The notes: generated from the sequence alone by a model not told the origin. Shown: positions 1-8,170, numbered from the stretch's first letter. The stretch is 32,681 nucleotides of DNA from Planctomycetota bacterium (GCA_030635145.1 DAOVZK010000002.1:85119-117799), one strand, 5' to 3'. Numbers and translations: made by a program.

Positions 1-656
1 CATTGCGATACCGGTTTGGCGAAGAATTTTGCGTCGAGCTGCGGTGCCAGCTGCGATTTCCCGGCGGCGTCAAATGCACCGTATACCGACCCGGTCGGGC
101 AGGAGATGTTCGGAAGAATCAGCACCGCCCAAAAGTCGTGCACGTCCGTGGGCGAGATTTCCTCACCTCGCGATGTCATTCTACAGCTGCGCGAGGCGAG
201 GAATAGCGGCACGTCGCTGCCAAGCTCGGCGGCGATGGGTAAAAGCTCACTGCCCGAAAGCCCCAGCCCCCACAACTCGTTTAACCCCAGCAAAACCGCA
301 GCAGCATCAGACGACCCGCCCCCCAGCCCTCCACCGGGCGGAATTTTTTTGCTTAAACAAATGTCACATCCATGAATTTTGCGATTTCCCCGCAACCCCT
401 TCGCTGCTCTGTAAGCAAGATTCTGTGAATTGTCACCGCAGTCAAATCCTTCGCACGCGAAAGTTATTTCGTCGTCATCGCGCAGCTGTAATTCAACGGC
501 ATCGTACAAAGCAATTTTCGCGACGATTGAATCCAGCGGATGAAATCCGTCTTCCCGCAATGGGCCTACGTGCAGATTCAGATTGATCTTCGCCGGAGCG
601 TTTACGAGCAGCTTAGTTGGAGCGAGCTTTTCGATTTGCGGTTTTGGTTTCGGCAC
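1..656 (-). CDS. ispE: 4-diphosphocytidyl-2-C-methyl-D-erythritol kinase, C-terminus beyond the window
   Basis: This is a GHMP-family kinase that phosphorylates CDP-methylerythritol with ATP in the cytosolic MEP pathway to isoprenoids. The reading frame is open from a GTG at 654-656 to the window edge, about 218 codons against roughly 280-300 in the family, so the C-terminal quarter is missing. The N-terminus has the family signature NAPAKINLNLHV near residues 19-30. The glycine-rich ATP loop PPGGGLGGGSSDAA is at about residues 106-119. A later ELGSDVPLF stretch also fits the family. The GTG start is preceded by AAGGA at a suitable distance (9 bases), and no ATG in frame fits better. A promoter with its -35 box inside the adjacent foldback element is proposed separately. 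The identification is firm; the start is likely. Confidence 0.93.
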   Translation of the reverse strand, partial: MPKPKPQIEKLAPTKLLVNAPAKINLNLHVGPLREDGFHPLDSIVAKIALYDAVELQLRDDDEITFACEGFDCGDNSQNLAYRAAKGLRGNRKIHGCDICLSKKIPPGGGLGGGSSDAAAVLLGLNELWGLGLSGSELLPIAAELGSDVPLFLASRSCRMTSRGEEISPTDVHDFWAVLILPNISCPTGSVYGAFDAAGKSQLAPQLDAKFFAKPVSQ

Positions 657-699
657 GCAGGGATATCCTTATGTAGAACGTCTGGATAATGTCGAGAAG

Positions 700-727
700 A
701 TTATACGCCCCTTAGAGCGATTCTCAA
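700..727 (-). promoter_or_regulatory. Predicted sigma-70-type promoter of ispE, -35 inside a foldback repeat
   Basis: On the minus strand TTGAGA (722-727; five of six matches to TTGACA) is followed after 16 bases by a perfect TATAAT (700-705). Transcription would begin near 693 and give a leader of about 37 bases before the ispE GTG. The -35 hexamer lies within the terminal inverted repeat of the foldback element at 713-870, while the -10 lies in flanking DNA. Sequence prediction only. Confidence 0.55.
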
Positions 728-870
728 AAGTCTTTTCCGTTTGATGCTTGCTGCGAACGCCCCTGACGGCGTCCGGCTGCATCGACATAGCTCACTATGT
801 CTGCTTCGCCGTCCTTGTCAGTGACGCTCTCGCTGGCGCCTAAAACGAAAGAATTTTGAGAACCACTCTA
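713..870. repeat. Foldback (MITE-like) element F1, about 158 bp
   Basis: The element is an imperfect palindrome over its whole length. The outer arms (713-742 and 842-870) pair well around TAGAG and TTCTCAAAA. The centre is ACATAG (785-790) facing CTATGT (795-800) over a four-base loop, with GACGGCG/CGCCGTC pairing between. Both ends carry a TA dinucleotide (713-714 and 869-870), as expected if a Tc1/mariner or IS630-type transposase duplicated a TA target. It contains no ORF. It fills most of the roughly 310-bp gap between ispE and the next small gene; the remaining 871-973 shows nothing I can name. It shares size and the TAGAG end with the element at 1914-2075. Confidence 0.7.
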
Positions 871-973
871 GATTCGATATGAAACACATTTCGGTTCTGA
901 GACACCACTACCAGCAAACACCGGCAGCACCAACACCCCTGTTGTTTATTGACCCTTACAGAAACTTTTCGGG

Positions 974-1162
974 TTATCCGGCGGACTCTAGTCCACCACC
1001 GAATGACTGCGAAATGAACATCCCGGTGGTTTCCTCAAACAAAGGCTGACCTGCCTCTGCCTGATGGATATACCGCTCGATATTTTCCTGCTTGGTCCGA
1101 TCGAGATCATCAAGAAACTCGTCGCCATGGATCTGGAAATAACTGGGCCGAAATCCTCTCAT
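974..1162 (-). CDS. Hypothetical small protein, 62 aa
   Basis: I do not recognise a named family. The product begins MRGFRPSYFQ, has a charged helical stretch around DLDRTKQENIERYI (residues about 19-32) and ends in a glycine- and serine-containing tail. It has no signal peptide, membrane segment or cysteines. The start at 1162 is chosen because GGAGG lies seven bases upstream; the in-frame ATG two codons earlier would sit directly on that ribosome site. The strong Shine-Dalgarno site and clean protein-like composition favour a real gene, but nothing else in the sequence proves it. It is co-directional with the gene at 1458-1727 and with ispE. The 295 bases between it and the upstream gene hold no convincing gene. 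Confidence 0.5.
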   Translation of the reverse strand: MRGFRPSYFQIHGDEFLDDLDRTKQENIERYIHQAEAGQPLFEETTGMFISQSFGGGLESAG

Positions 1163-1457
1163 TCCCATACCTCCGCCGAGGCGATCACCGCGAGTGACGA
1201 AACACCATCAATCACCGCCTCGTTCGTTTGCACCGTGCGTGCTACAAACGAATCTCTGCTAAACTTCCTACATCTAAGAACCTCTCTTCGAAAACAAGGT
1301 GCTCCGGTTTGCCCGGACCGAGGATTGTCCAACCTCGAAAAAGACGCAGCATCTGCGGCGAGATGTACAACGATTTGCGTCTCAGAACACCTCAATACAG
1401 CCATTATGAAGCAAAACTCTTATTCATGGCAAGAAAAAATCAAAAATTTCCTGACTT

Positions 1458-1727
1458 CTACTTCTCTTTTTCCTTAGGGGGTTTGAGCATCTTCATTTCG
1501 CATTCTTCAGCGATATCGATAAACTCTGTAGGCTCAAGTTGTTCCATCGTTTTGCCACGTTCGCTGAGCTTTTCATTGAACTTGATACACTTTTCCTGCA
1601 TGCATTCGTGCGTATTGTTAGAACCGCCAACGAGATGAAAATTATCGCCCTTGGTAACGCGCACATGCTCGTCGTCGTTATCCAAACCGACACCCAGGAT
1701 TCCTACATTTTTGCAACTTCGCTCCAC
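1458..1727 (-). CDS. Conserved small protein of unknown function, 89 aa
   Basis: A small soluble protein with an N-terminal block VGILGVGLDNDDEHVRVTKG (residues about 8-27), followed by NFHLVGGSNNTHECM and a charged C-terminal half ending in lysine and glutamate repeats. I associate this N-terminal pattern with uncharacterised small proteins of Planctomycetota, from memory. No function is known to me. The start is a GTG at 1725-1727, preceded by AAGGAG six bases upstream, and a good promoter lies 29 bases beyond. The product has three cysteines (5, 42, 47) in no zinc-ribbon spacing. It appears to be transcribed alone. Confidence 0.75.
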   Translation of the reverse strand: MERSCKNVGILGVGLDNDDEHVRVTKGDNFHLVGGSNNTHECMQEKCIKFNEKLSERGKTMEQLEPTEFIDIAEECEMKMLKPPKEKEK

Positions 1728-1755
1728 TGAACACTCCTTATTGATAGCTACGATG

Positions 1756-1784
1756 ATTATATCATTTCAGCGTATCCGATTCAA
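1756..1784 (-). promoter_or_regulatory. Predicted extended -10 promoter for the 89-aa small protein
   Basis: On the minus strand TTGAAT (1779-1784) and TATAAT (1756-1761) are separated by 17 bases, and TGA directly precedes the -10 to give an extended TGnTATAAT element. The predicted start near 1749 leaves a leader of about 22 bases that contains the AAGGAG ribosome site. Confidence 0.6.
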
Positions 1785-1913
1785 GACCCTGCATGCCAAA
1801 GACGTTTTACAATCACAGCTTACCCCGCTTGCAGTAAGCGCCGGATTATTATTTCCTTGTAAGAATGCGGGTAAAACTCTATCATTCCGCCCATGGGATT
1901 GTGTATCGAAATC

Positions 1914-2075
1914 TAGAGCATTGAAAAGTTGACAGTTCGTATTTTTGCGATGCGGGTTTGTTCGTGGCAAGGAAGAAACATGAGGCATATTCATTCATAT
2001 TCCGAAATGTTTCTGACGCCGCCACGGGCAAAGCAAGCCAGCAAAAATACGAACTGTCAACTTTTCAATGCTCTA
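1914..2075. repeat. Foldback (MITE-like) element F2 with perfect 35-bp terminal inverted repeats
   Basis: Bases 1914-1948 are an exact reverse complement of 2041-2075. The interior continues as a weaker palindrome, including AGAAACAT facing ATGTTTCT, with the centre near 1994. Both ends are TAGAGCATT..., so a TA dinucleotide flanks the element on each side. It has no ORF of its own; a long reading frame that starts inside it at 1929 is only an upstream extension of the protease gene. Its right end is just 21 bases from the protease start codon. Perfect arms suggest recent movement. Confidence 0.82.
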
Positions 2076-2096
2076 ACCACCCGGGAGGTATCTACC

Positions 2097-3491
2097 GTGA
2101 AGAAGATCACTTTTGTCGTGTCAGCTGTGCTGTTGGTTTCCGTGATAATGACGTGCAGCAGTAATCTGCTGGAGGCCCAGACGGGAAGCGTCGCCGCCAC
2201 GTCAGATTCTACCGTCGATTTCCGGAAAATCGTCCAGCAAGCCAACAGTAAGGTCTTCCCGGCCGTCGTTTACATACGCTGCCTCAGCGAAAGCATGGAA
2301 AGCGGGAAGAAAATCACCCAGGAAGTTTCCGGCAGCGGCGTGCTGATTTCCGCCGACGGAGAGGTTCTGACGAATTGGCATGTTATCGACAAGGCTGTCG
2401 AAATCCGATGCCTCCTGCTCGACGGAATTGCCTTTGATGCCGAAATCGTCGGTAAGGACAAGGACACGGACTTGGCGCTGCTTCAGCTGCAACTCAAAAA
2501 AGACACCCCTCCGCTGAAATTTGCAAAACTCGGCGACTCAACGAAGCTCAAAGAGGGCGACTTCGTAATGGCAATGGGTGCACCGTGGGGGCTGAACCGT
2601 TCGGTGTCGATTGGCATTATATCCTGCACGAGCCGCTACCTTCCGACTAACAGCGAGTATTCGCTTTGGCTGCAGACGGATGCGGCGATTAGTCCGGGGA
2701 ATTCCGGCGGACCTTTGGTAAACACCGCTGGTGAAATCGTCGGAATCAATACGCGGGGTATCATGAGGGGAGGGGATATGGGATTTGCCATTCCCTCCGA
2801 AACAGCCAAGCTCATCACCGCCCGCCTCAAGGAATTCAAAAAGGTCAACTGGAGCTGGACCGGCATTCAGCTGCAACCGCTGAAGGATTTCAACAAGAAT
2901 ATGTACTTCGAGGGCACCGAGGGTGTTTTCGTTGCGGAAACAGATCCCGAAAGTCCCGCCCGCAAGGCTGGGCTGCTCCCGCGCGACCGAATCATGAAAA
3001 TAAACGGCGCTGCAGTCCGCGGGGAATGGGCAGAAGACCTACCCGCCATCCGCAAAATGCTCGGACTGCTGCCCAAGGACATCGTCGCCAAGCTCGAAAT
3101 CAAGCGGGGCGACAAAACCCTCACAATCGAAATCACGCCCCGAACCAAGGGAAAAGTCGAAGGCGACGAACTCGACTGCCCGCGATGGGACATGACAATC
3201 AAAACGATCAACCAGTTCGATAACCCCGATCTGTACTATCACCGCACGGAAGGGGTGTTTATCTTCGGGATCAAATATCCCGGCAATGCGTCCGCCAGCG
3301 ATTTGAACGAGCAGGACATCATCCTGAAAATTAACGGTAAGAAAGTCAAGACACTCGACGACGTCAAGAAAATCCACGCCGAAGCCATCAAGAATGTCGA
3401 CAAGAAGCATCGCATATTGTTCGTCGTTTTACGGAGCGGGCTGATGCGGCAGGTAATGTTGGACTTCGCGAGAGATCACGAAAAAGAATAG
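2097..3491 (+). CDS. Secreted HtrA/DegP-like serine protease with two PDZ domains
   Basis: An S1C-family protease of 464 residues, expected to degrade or check misfolded proteins in the periplasm. Residues 1-28 form a signal peptide (hydrophobic FVVSAVLLVSVIM); a cysteine at 20 is a poor lipobox, so ordinary cleavage near LEAQ is likelier. The trypsin-like domain spans about 40-250 and has an intact triad: His95 in TNWHVID, Asp125 in DTDLALL, Ser203 in GNSGGPL. Two PDZ domains follow at about 255-350 and 365-460. The start is a GTG with GGGAGG seven bases upstream; the longer frame back to 1929 runs through the foldback element and is rejected. The gene is the first of three co-directional genes; the next begins 40 bases after its stop. 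Length and layout fit DegQ/DegS-type proteins. Confidence 0.92.
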   Translation: MKKITFVVSAVLLVSVIMTCSSNLLEAQTGSVAATSDSTVDFRKIVQQANSKVFPAVVYIRCLSESMESGKKITQEVSGSGVLISADGEVLTNWHVIDKAVEIRCLLLDGIAFDAEIVGKDKDTDLALLQLQLKKDTPPLKFAKLGDSTKLKEGDFVMAMGAPWGLNRSVSIGIISCTSRYLPTNSEYSLWLQTDAAISPGNSGGPLVNTAGEIVGINTRGIMRGGDMGFAIPSETAKLITARLKEFKKVNWSWTGIQLQPLKDFNKNMYFEGTEGVFVAETDPESPARKAGLLPRDRIMKINGAAVRGEWAEDLPAIRKMLGLLPKDIVAKLEIKRGDKTLTIEITPRTKGKVEGDELDCPRWDMTIKTINQFDNPDLYYHRTEGVFIFGIKYPGNASASDLNEQDIILKINGKKVKTLDDVKKIHAEAIKNVDKKHRILFVVLRSGLMRQVMLDFARDHEKE

Positions 3492-3531
3492 ACAGTAAGC
3501 ACATTTAGTAATAACAAGGGAGACTATTATT

Positions 3532-5844
3532 ATGTTCAAACGAGTTGTAACTTTTCTGAGTGTAATCGCATTGGGGGCTTCGTTCGCACTAGCAGCACCC
3601 GCTGACAAGACCAAGCCCGCCACCAAGGGAAAAAAAGACAAATCTCTGACCCTCAAGCAAAAAATTAACCTCGCCAAGAAGCTTCGCTCGTCCTTTGCTG
3701 TTCTCGAGCTAACACTTCAGTACGACGAAAAAGGCGAACAACCACCGCGTGGTAACAACACGATCGACGAAGAACGCCCCTACGAAATTTGTGCTTACAT
3801 TCTCTCACCGACGGAAATTGTCGTTTCAGACCCGCAAATTCCCGCGCGGTTCATCAAGAGCACCAACGTGCGGTTTGGCGATCAGCTCGTAAAGGCAACG
3901 CCCACCGCATACGCCGTCGACCAAAAGGCTGTCTTCCTGAAGCTGGCAGAACCGCTGGCCGATGCCAAGCCGCTGAAATTCCTTAAGCGGTCGAAAAAGC
4001 CATACATTATGGTCCATTTCCTCCGGCGCGACACAAAATGGTCTATCAGGCTCGGAGGACTTGCAAGCGCAATCATGCTAAGCCCGGACGGTCGAGCCTT
4101 TCACCCGCGGTCGTACAGTGGAAGCGTAAGTGGACTGATCGTTAACAAAAAAGGCAAGGCCGTTGGGTTGAATTTGGCCTATACGTTACCGGCTGACAAA
4201 ACCTGGAAAGGCTCGCCGCTCGATTGGACAAAAATCGACGCCGAAACCTACGACGCCGAAAAAGATACCGTCAAAAAACTGTTCGGAACAACAGTTGTTC
4301 GGGTGGCGTTGAGTTTTCGCAGCCCGCAAAAAAATACGTCACGCAGCAGATATTCAGGGGACGAAGAAGATGACACCGAGCAAAACGCCATCGGCATTAT
4401 CTACAGCGACAACCGCATTTTGGTGTTGAAATTGCTCAAACCCAAGGTAACCGCAAGGCTGCAACGAATCGTGATTCACTACGCCGACGAAAAAAGCACA
4501 CCCGCAAAATTCCTGTGCAACCTGAAAGACTACGGCGCGTTTATCGCAACACTAGACACACCCGCCGACAAAACCACACCAATCAGCGATACTCCGATCT
4601 TTGATCTTCGCGGAAAACTCCTGCTGAGCGTCGATGCCAAACTCCAGGGCGAAAAAGTCATCGCGTACGTCAACAGAAGCAGGATCAACTCCTACGACAT
4701 CGGATGGAAACGAAAAACATTCCCCAAAATTAACGGCAGCGATAATCGAATGGTGTTTACTCAGGACGGAAAACTCGTAGCAATGCCGATGGCGCGACGG
4801 AAAAAAGTTGAATCGGGAAATGACCGATGGTCGGGATCAGATTTGTCGCTTACCCCGCTGGGGCATCTCGAAAAAATCCTCAACGCCACCGACCTTGCCG
4901 AATTCAGCGACACCAGCAATATCCCCCTCACCGAGGAAGAAGAAAATCGCCTCGCATGGATCGGCCTGGCCTTACAACCGCTCGACCGCGAACTGGCACG
5001 CATCAATAACGTCGCCGAAGTAACGCAAAACGGCAGCTTCGGTGCACTTATATCGTACATCTATCCCGACAGCCCTGCCGCCAAGGCTGGGATCGAGGTG
5101 GGCGATATTCTCGTACGTATTCACAGCAAAGAGTATCCAAAACCCGTAGACGTTAAGGCTGGGGGTGATCGTTTTGGCGGCCGACCGTTCCCGTGGAAAC
5201 AGTACGATCAGATTCCCGAACAGTACTACGATCAGATTCCGACACCGTTTTCCCCCACCGAAAATTTCTTCACGCGAAAAATTACCGACCTCGGATTCGG
5301 CAAGGAGTTCAAGCTGGAAATCTATCGCGACGGAAAACGCCTCGACAAAGACTTTACAGTCACGCAGTCACCGGCGTACTATCTCTCTGCCCCGAAGTAT
5401 AAATCGAAAGAACTTGGCATAACCGTTCGTGATCTGACGTATGAAGCGCGGCGATACTTCCAGAAAAAACCGGCCGACCCGGGCGTGATTGTCTCGAAAA
5501 TTGAACCCGGTTCCAAAGCCTCCGTCGCTGGCATCAAGCCCTACGAGCTGATCATCAGTGTCAACGGCGTAGAAGTCAAAAATGCCAAGGATGTCGAGAA
5601 ACTTCTCGCAGACCCCGGCGACTTGAAGCTGTTTGTTAAGCGGATGCACAAAGGCAGGGTCATAAAGATTCGGCGTAAGGCTCCGACAACAAAACCGGCT
5701 ACGACCAAACCGGCGGCGGAAAAATCTGCGGATGTAGACGAACCGGTAGAATCTGAAGAAGCCACCACCGCACCCGCCGAGCCGGCGGCCGAAAAGCCCG
5801 AGGCTCCTAAAGCACCAGCCGATTCAAAAGTAACCGACGAATAA
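3532..5844 (+). CDS. Secreted PDZ protein with a degenerate, catalytically dead protease domain
   Basis: A 770-residue exported protein with a clear signal peptide (1-21, ending ALAA). Residues about 50-215 resemble a trypsin-like HtrA domain but lack the triad. The TNWHVID region reads SDPQIP, the Asp site reads DQKAVFLKL, and the GNSGGPLVN loop becomes GSVSGLIVN (197-205) with Val199 in place of Ser. Residues about 245-425 may be a second degenerate barrel. Two PDZ domains sit at about 474-605 (IYPDSPAAKAGIEVGDIL) and 625-715 (IEPGSKASVAGIKPYELI). A low-complexity Ala/Pro/Thr/Glu tail (717-770) closes it. YDQIP occurs twice at about 558-570. GGGAG precedes the ATG. It follows the active protease by 40 bases, so it probably acts as scaffold, regulator or substrate binder for it. 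PDZ assignments are firm; function is inferred. Confidence 0.85.
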   Translation: MFKRVVTFLSVIALGASFALAAPADKTKPATKGKKDKSLTLKQKINLAKKLRSSFAVLELTLQYDEKGEQPPRGNNTIDEERPYEICAYILSPTEIVVSDPQIPARFIKSTNVRFGDQLVKATPTAYAVDQKAVFLKLAEPLADAKPLKFLKRSKKPYIMVHFLRRDTKWSIRLGGLASAIMLSPDGRAFHPRSYSGSVSGLIVNKKGKAVGLNLAYTLPADKTWKGSPLDWTKIDAETYDAEKDTVKKLFGTTVVRVALSFRSPQKNTSRSRYSGDEEDDTEQNAIGIIYSDNRILVLKLLKPKVTARLQRIVIHYADEKSTPAKFLCNLKDYGAFIATLDTPADKTTPISDTPIFDLRGKLLLSVDAKLQGEKVIAYVNRSRINSYDIGWKRKTFPKINGSDNRMVFTQDGKLVAMPMARRKKVESGNDRWSGSDLSLTPLGHLEKILNATDLAEFSDTSNIPLTEEEENRLAWIGLALQPLDRELARINNVAEVTQNGSFGALISYIYPDSPAAKAGIEVGDILVRIHSKEYPKPVDVKAGGDRFGGRPFPWKQYDQIPEQYYDQIPTPFSPTENFFTRKITDLGFGKEFKLEIYRDGKRLDKDFTVTQSPAYYLSAPKYKSKELGITVRDLTYEARRYFQKKPADPGVIVSKIEPGSKASVAGIKPYELIISVNGVEVKNAKDVEKLLADPGDLKLFVKRMHKGRVIKIRRKAPTTKPATTKPAAEKSADVDEPVESEEATTAPAEPAAEKPEAPKAPADSKVTDE

Positions 5845-5908
5845 AAATCGGCCACGAAAAAATGATGTTTGGGATTAAAAACAGTCTCTAACTAAATTGG
5901 AGTGAACA

Positions 5909-8170
5909 ATGTCACTCTCGAATCATGATATCAATGCTATGCAGGAGTCGCTCCGGCAAGGGGAAATAATTTTCAACGGCATCAGCGACGGGATTTGCCT
6001 GCTGGACGCAGATAGGCGTATCGTCAAGTGCAATCAGGCGATGGCTGATATGCTCGGTAAAACCATCGACGAATGCACAGGTCTGGTGATTTGCGAGCTG
6101 GTGCACGGTGCCCCGGGGCCCGTTCCAAATTGCCCGCTGCACAAGGCGTGGCTGTCAGGATTTCGTGAATCCTGCGAACTCCGCGTCGAAGACAAATCAC
6201 TGCAAATAACCGTCGACCCGCTGAGAAACGACAAAGGCGAAATCAGCAGCGTGGTGCATATCGTTCGCGACATTACCGACTCCCAAAAAGCCGAAAATGC
6301 ACTCCGGGAAAGCGAAGCCGAGGTCCAAAGCATTTTCCGATCCGCACCAATCGGCATTGGAGTTGTCAGAAATCGGATTCTAACACAAGTTAACGAACGA
6401 TTTTGCGAAATGATCGGCTACTCCAGGGAAGAACTGCTCGACCAAAGTTCCCGCATACTCTATCCCACTCAGGAAGATTACGAATGGGTGGGAAAGGAAA
6501 AGTACACCCAGATCAAAGAGCATGGCAAAGGTGCGGTTGAAACGCGATTTAAGTGCAAAGACGGTAAAATCATCGACGTTCTTTTGAGTTCGGCACCTTT
6601 TGATCCAGGCGACCTGACGCTCGGTGTTACTTTTACGGCGATGGACATCACGGATCGCAAACACGCCAAGCAAGAGTTGCTGTTTCACAGCGTCGCACTC
6701 GAACAATCCATGGATGGAATCGTCATCGCCGACCTCGATGGGTATATCCAGTTCACCAATACCGCCTTCGCCGAAATGCATCAGTACAAACCCCATGAGC
6801 TTGTGGGTAAACACTTCAGCATATTTCACACTGAACAGCAAATGAAGGATGATGTTGAACCCTTCGAGAAAAGCCTCAAAAAACACGGATTCGCCAAAGG
6901 TGAAATCAATCATGTCAGGCGAGACGGAACTGTTTTCCCGACAACAATGTCTTGCTCCGTTTTGAAAGGCCCCGACGGTAACCCCATATCAGCCGTCGCC
7001 GTGACAGCCGACATCACCGAACAGAAAAAAGCACACGCCGAACTGCAAAAGGCACACAACGAACTCGAACAGCGAGTCAAGGAGCGCACCAAAGATCTGA
7101 CAGAGGCAAACGAAAACCTTCGCCAGGAAATTATACAACGTCGCAAAGTTCAGGAAGCACTTGGCGAAAGCGAAAGGAAATTTCGCACGCTCGCCGAAAC
7201 CGTCGCCGCAGCGATTATGATCATTCAGGGCGACCAGACGGTCTACACCAATCGGGCCGCCCAAATACTCACCGAACGAACCCGCGACGAACTCTACCAG
7301 ATACCATACTGGGAACTCTGGGCCCCGGAATGGCGAGATATCATCCGTTCCCGTTGCTGCGACCGTCGACAAGGACTCGATATGATTTCTCGCTACGAAA
7401 GCAAAATGCTCCCGCCTTCGGGACAGCTCCGCTGGATAGACCAATCAATGGCGACGGTGAATTACGACGGCAAACCCGCGGTTCTGCTCACTGCCCTGGA
7501 CATCACCAAACGCCATCAGGCCGAGGAAGAACTAAAGGCTGCCCACATCCAGCTGGTAAACGCCAGAGAACGCGAACGAAAAACCCTCGCCACCGAACTC
7601 CACGACTCGCTCGCACAGGAAATGGTGGTATTGCAGCTCATGATGCAACGCGGTAAGGAAACTATCGACAATCAGGAAAAACTCGAAGTCTGGATGGCCG
7701 ACGCCGGGAAAATGTGCTCGGTGATGATCACAAAAATCCGCAGCATCTGCCACGGCCTCTACCCCCCCACTTTAGAAACGTTCGGGATGCGAAAGGCGTT
7801 GGAAAATCTTGCAGAATTTTACAAAGTCGCCGACATCGATGTGTGCATCAAAAGCGGGTGTAAAAAAGGCGTCCGATTCTCGCCCAACATTGAAATCGCG
7901 ATGTTCCGAATCGCTCAGGAAGCAATCAGCAACGCTATTCGCCACGGCGGAGCCTTAAAAATAGACATTGAAGTGTGCTTCAAGGATGGGATTCTGTACG
8001 AAAAGATTATCGATCATGGCAGCGGATTTGACGTCGACGAAAAAAACGCCTACGGCTTGGGCCTACGCAGCATGGCCGACCGCGCCAACTCCATCAGCGG
8101 CGAACTGGAAATCACGTCCAGCGAAGACGAAACCTGCATTTGCGTCACAGTACCAACGAACCCCATGTGA
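5909..8170 (+). CDS. Soluble multi-PAS sensor histidine kinase, HisKA_3 type
   Basis: A 753-residue two-component kinase without membrane segments. It has four PAS modules at about 14-125, 135-250, 258-372 and 422-535, a coiled coil near 372-420 (heptad-like KAHNELEQRVKERTKDLTEA), a HisKA_3 dimerisation domain with phospho-acceptor His565 in ATELHDSL, and an ATPase domain with EAISNAIRHG (N-box, Asn675), DHGSGFD and YGLGLRSM. This layout belongs to the NarX/DegS group, which normally signals to LuxR-type regulators; none is encoded in the window. PAS1 carries conserved cysteines in CELVHG...NCPL, typical of some redox- or ligand-sensing PAS domains. GGAGTG precedes the ATG. It starts 64 bases after the PDZ pseudoprotease and may be co-transcribed with it, but its cytosolic form means it cannot sense the periplasm directly. 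Confidence 0.9.
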   Translation: MSLSNHDINAMQESLRQGEIIFNGISDGICLLDADRRIVKCNQAMADMLGKTIDECTGLVICELVHGAPGPVPNCPLHKAWLSGFRESCELRVEDKSLQITVDPLRNDKGEISSVVHIVRDITDSQKAENALRESEAEVQSIFRSAPIGIGVVRNRILTQVNERFCEMIGYSREELLDQSSRILYPTQEDYEWVGKEKYTQIKEHGKGAVETRFKCKDGKIIDVLLSSAPFDPGDLTLGVTFTAMDITDRKHAKQELLFHSVALEQSMDGIVIADLDGYIQFTNTAFAEMHQYKPHELVGKHFSIFHTEQQMKDDVEPFEKSLKKHGFAKGEINHVRRDGTVFPTTMSCSVLKGPDGNPISAVAVTADITEQKKAHAELQKAHNELEQRVKERTKDLTEANENLRQEIIQRRKVQEALGESERKFRTLAETVAAAIMIIQGDQTVYTNRAAQILTERTRDELYQIPYWELWAPEWRDIIRSRCCDRRQGLDMISRYESKMLPPSGQLRWIDQSMATVNYDGKPAVLLTALDITKRHQAEEELKAAHIQLVNARERERKTLATELHDSLAQEMVVLQLMMQRGKETIDNQEKLEVWMADAGKMCSVMITKIRSICHGLYPPTLETFGMRKALENLAEFYKVADIDVCIKSGCKKGVRFSPNIEIAMFRIAQEAISNAIRHGGALKIDIEVCFKDGILYEKIIDHGSGFDVDEKNAYGLGLRSMADRANSISGELEITSSEDETCICVTVPTNPM

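Noticed and set aside
29-586. 185-codon plus-strand frame
   Set aside because: It is antisense to ispE, whose conserved motifs are unmistakable on the minus strand.
1159-1404. 81-codon minus-strand frame whose TGA overlaps the start of the 62-aa gene as ATGA
   Set aside because: The overlap looks like coupling, but the translation has no recognisable pattern, an unusual Arg/Ser/Val-rich composition and no ribosome site of its own.
713-2075. Foldback elements mobilised by the IS630 copy at the right edge
   Set aside because: The only visible end of that IS reads TAGTACTCTG and differs from the TAGAG ends of the foldbacks; a related but different transposase would be needed.
1929-2096. 56-codon N-terminal extension of the HtrA-like gene
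   Set aside because: It reads through the foldback element; the signal peptide and ribosome site fit the GTG at 2097.
2097-3491. Protease as a lipoprotein anchored at Cys20
   Set aside because: The residues before the cysteine (IMT) do not fit a lipobox; a normal signal peptide is more likely.
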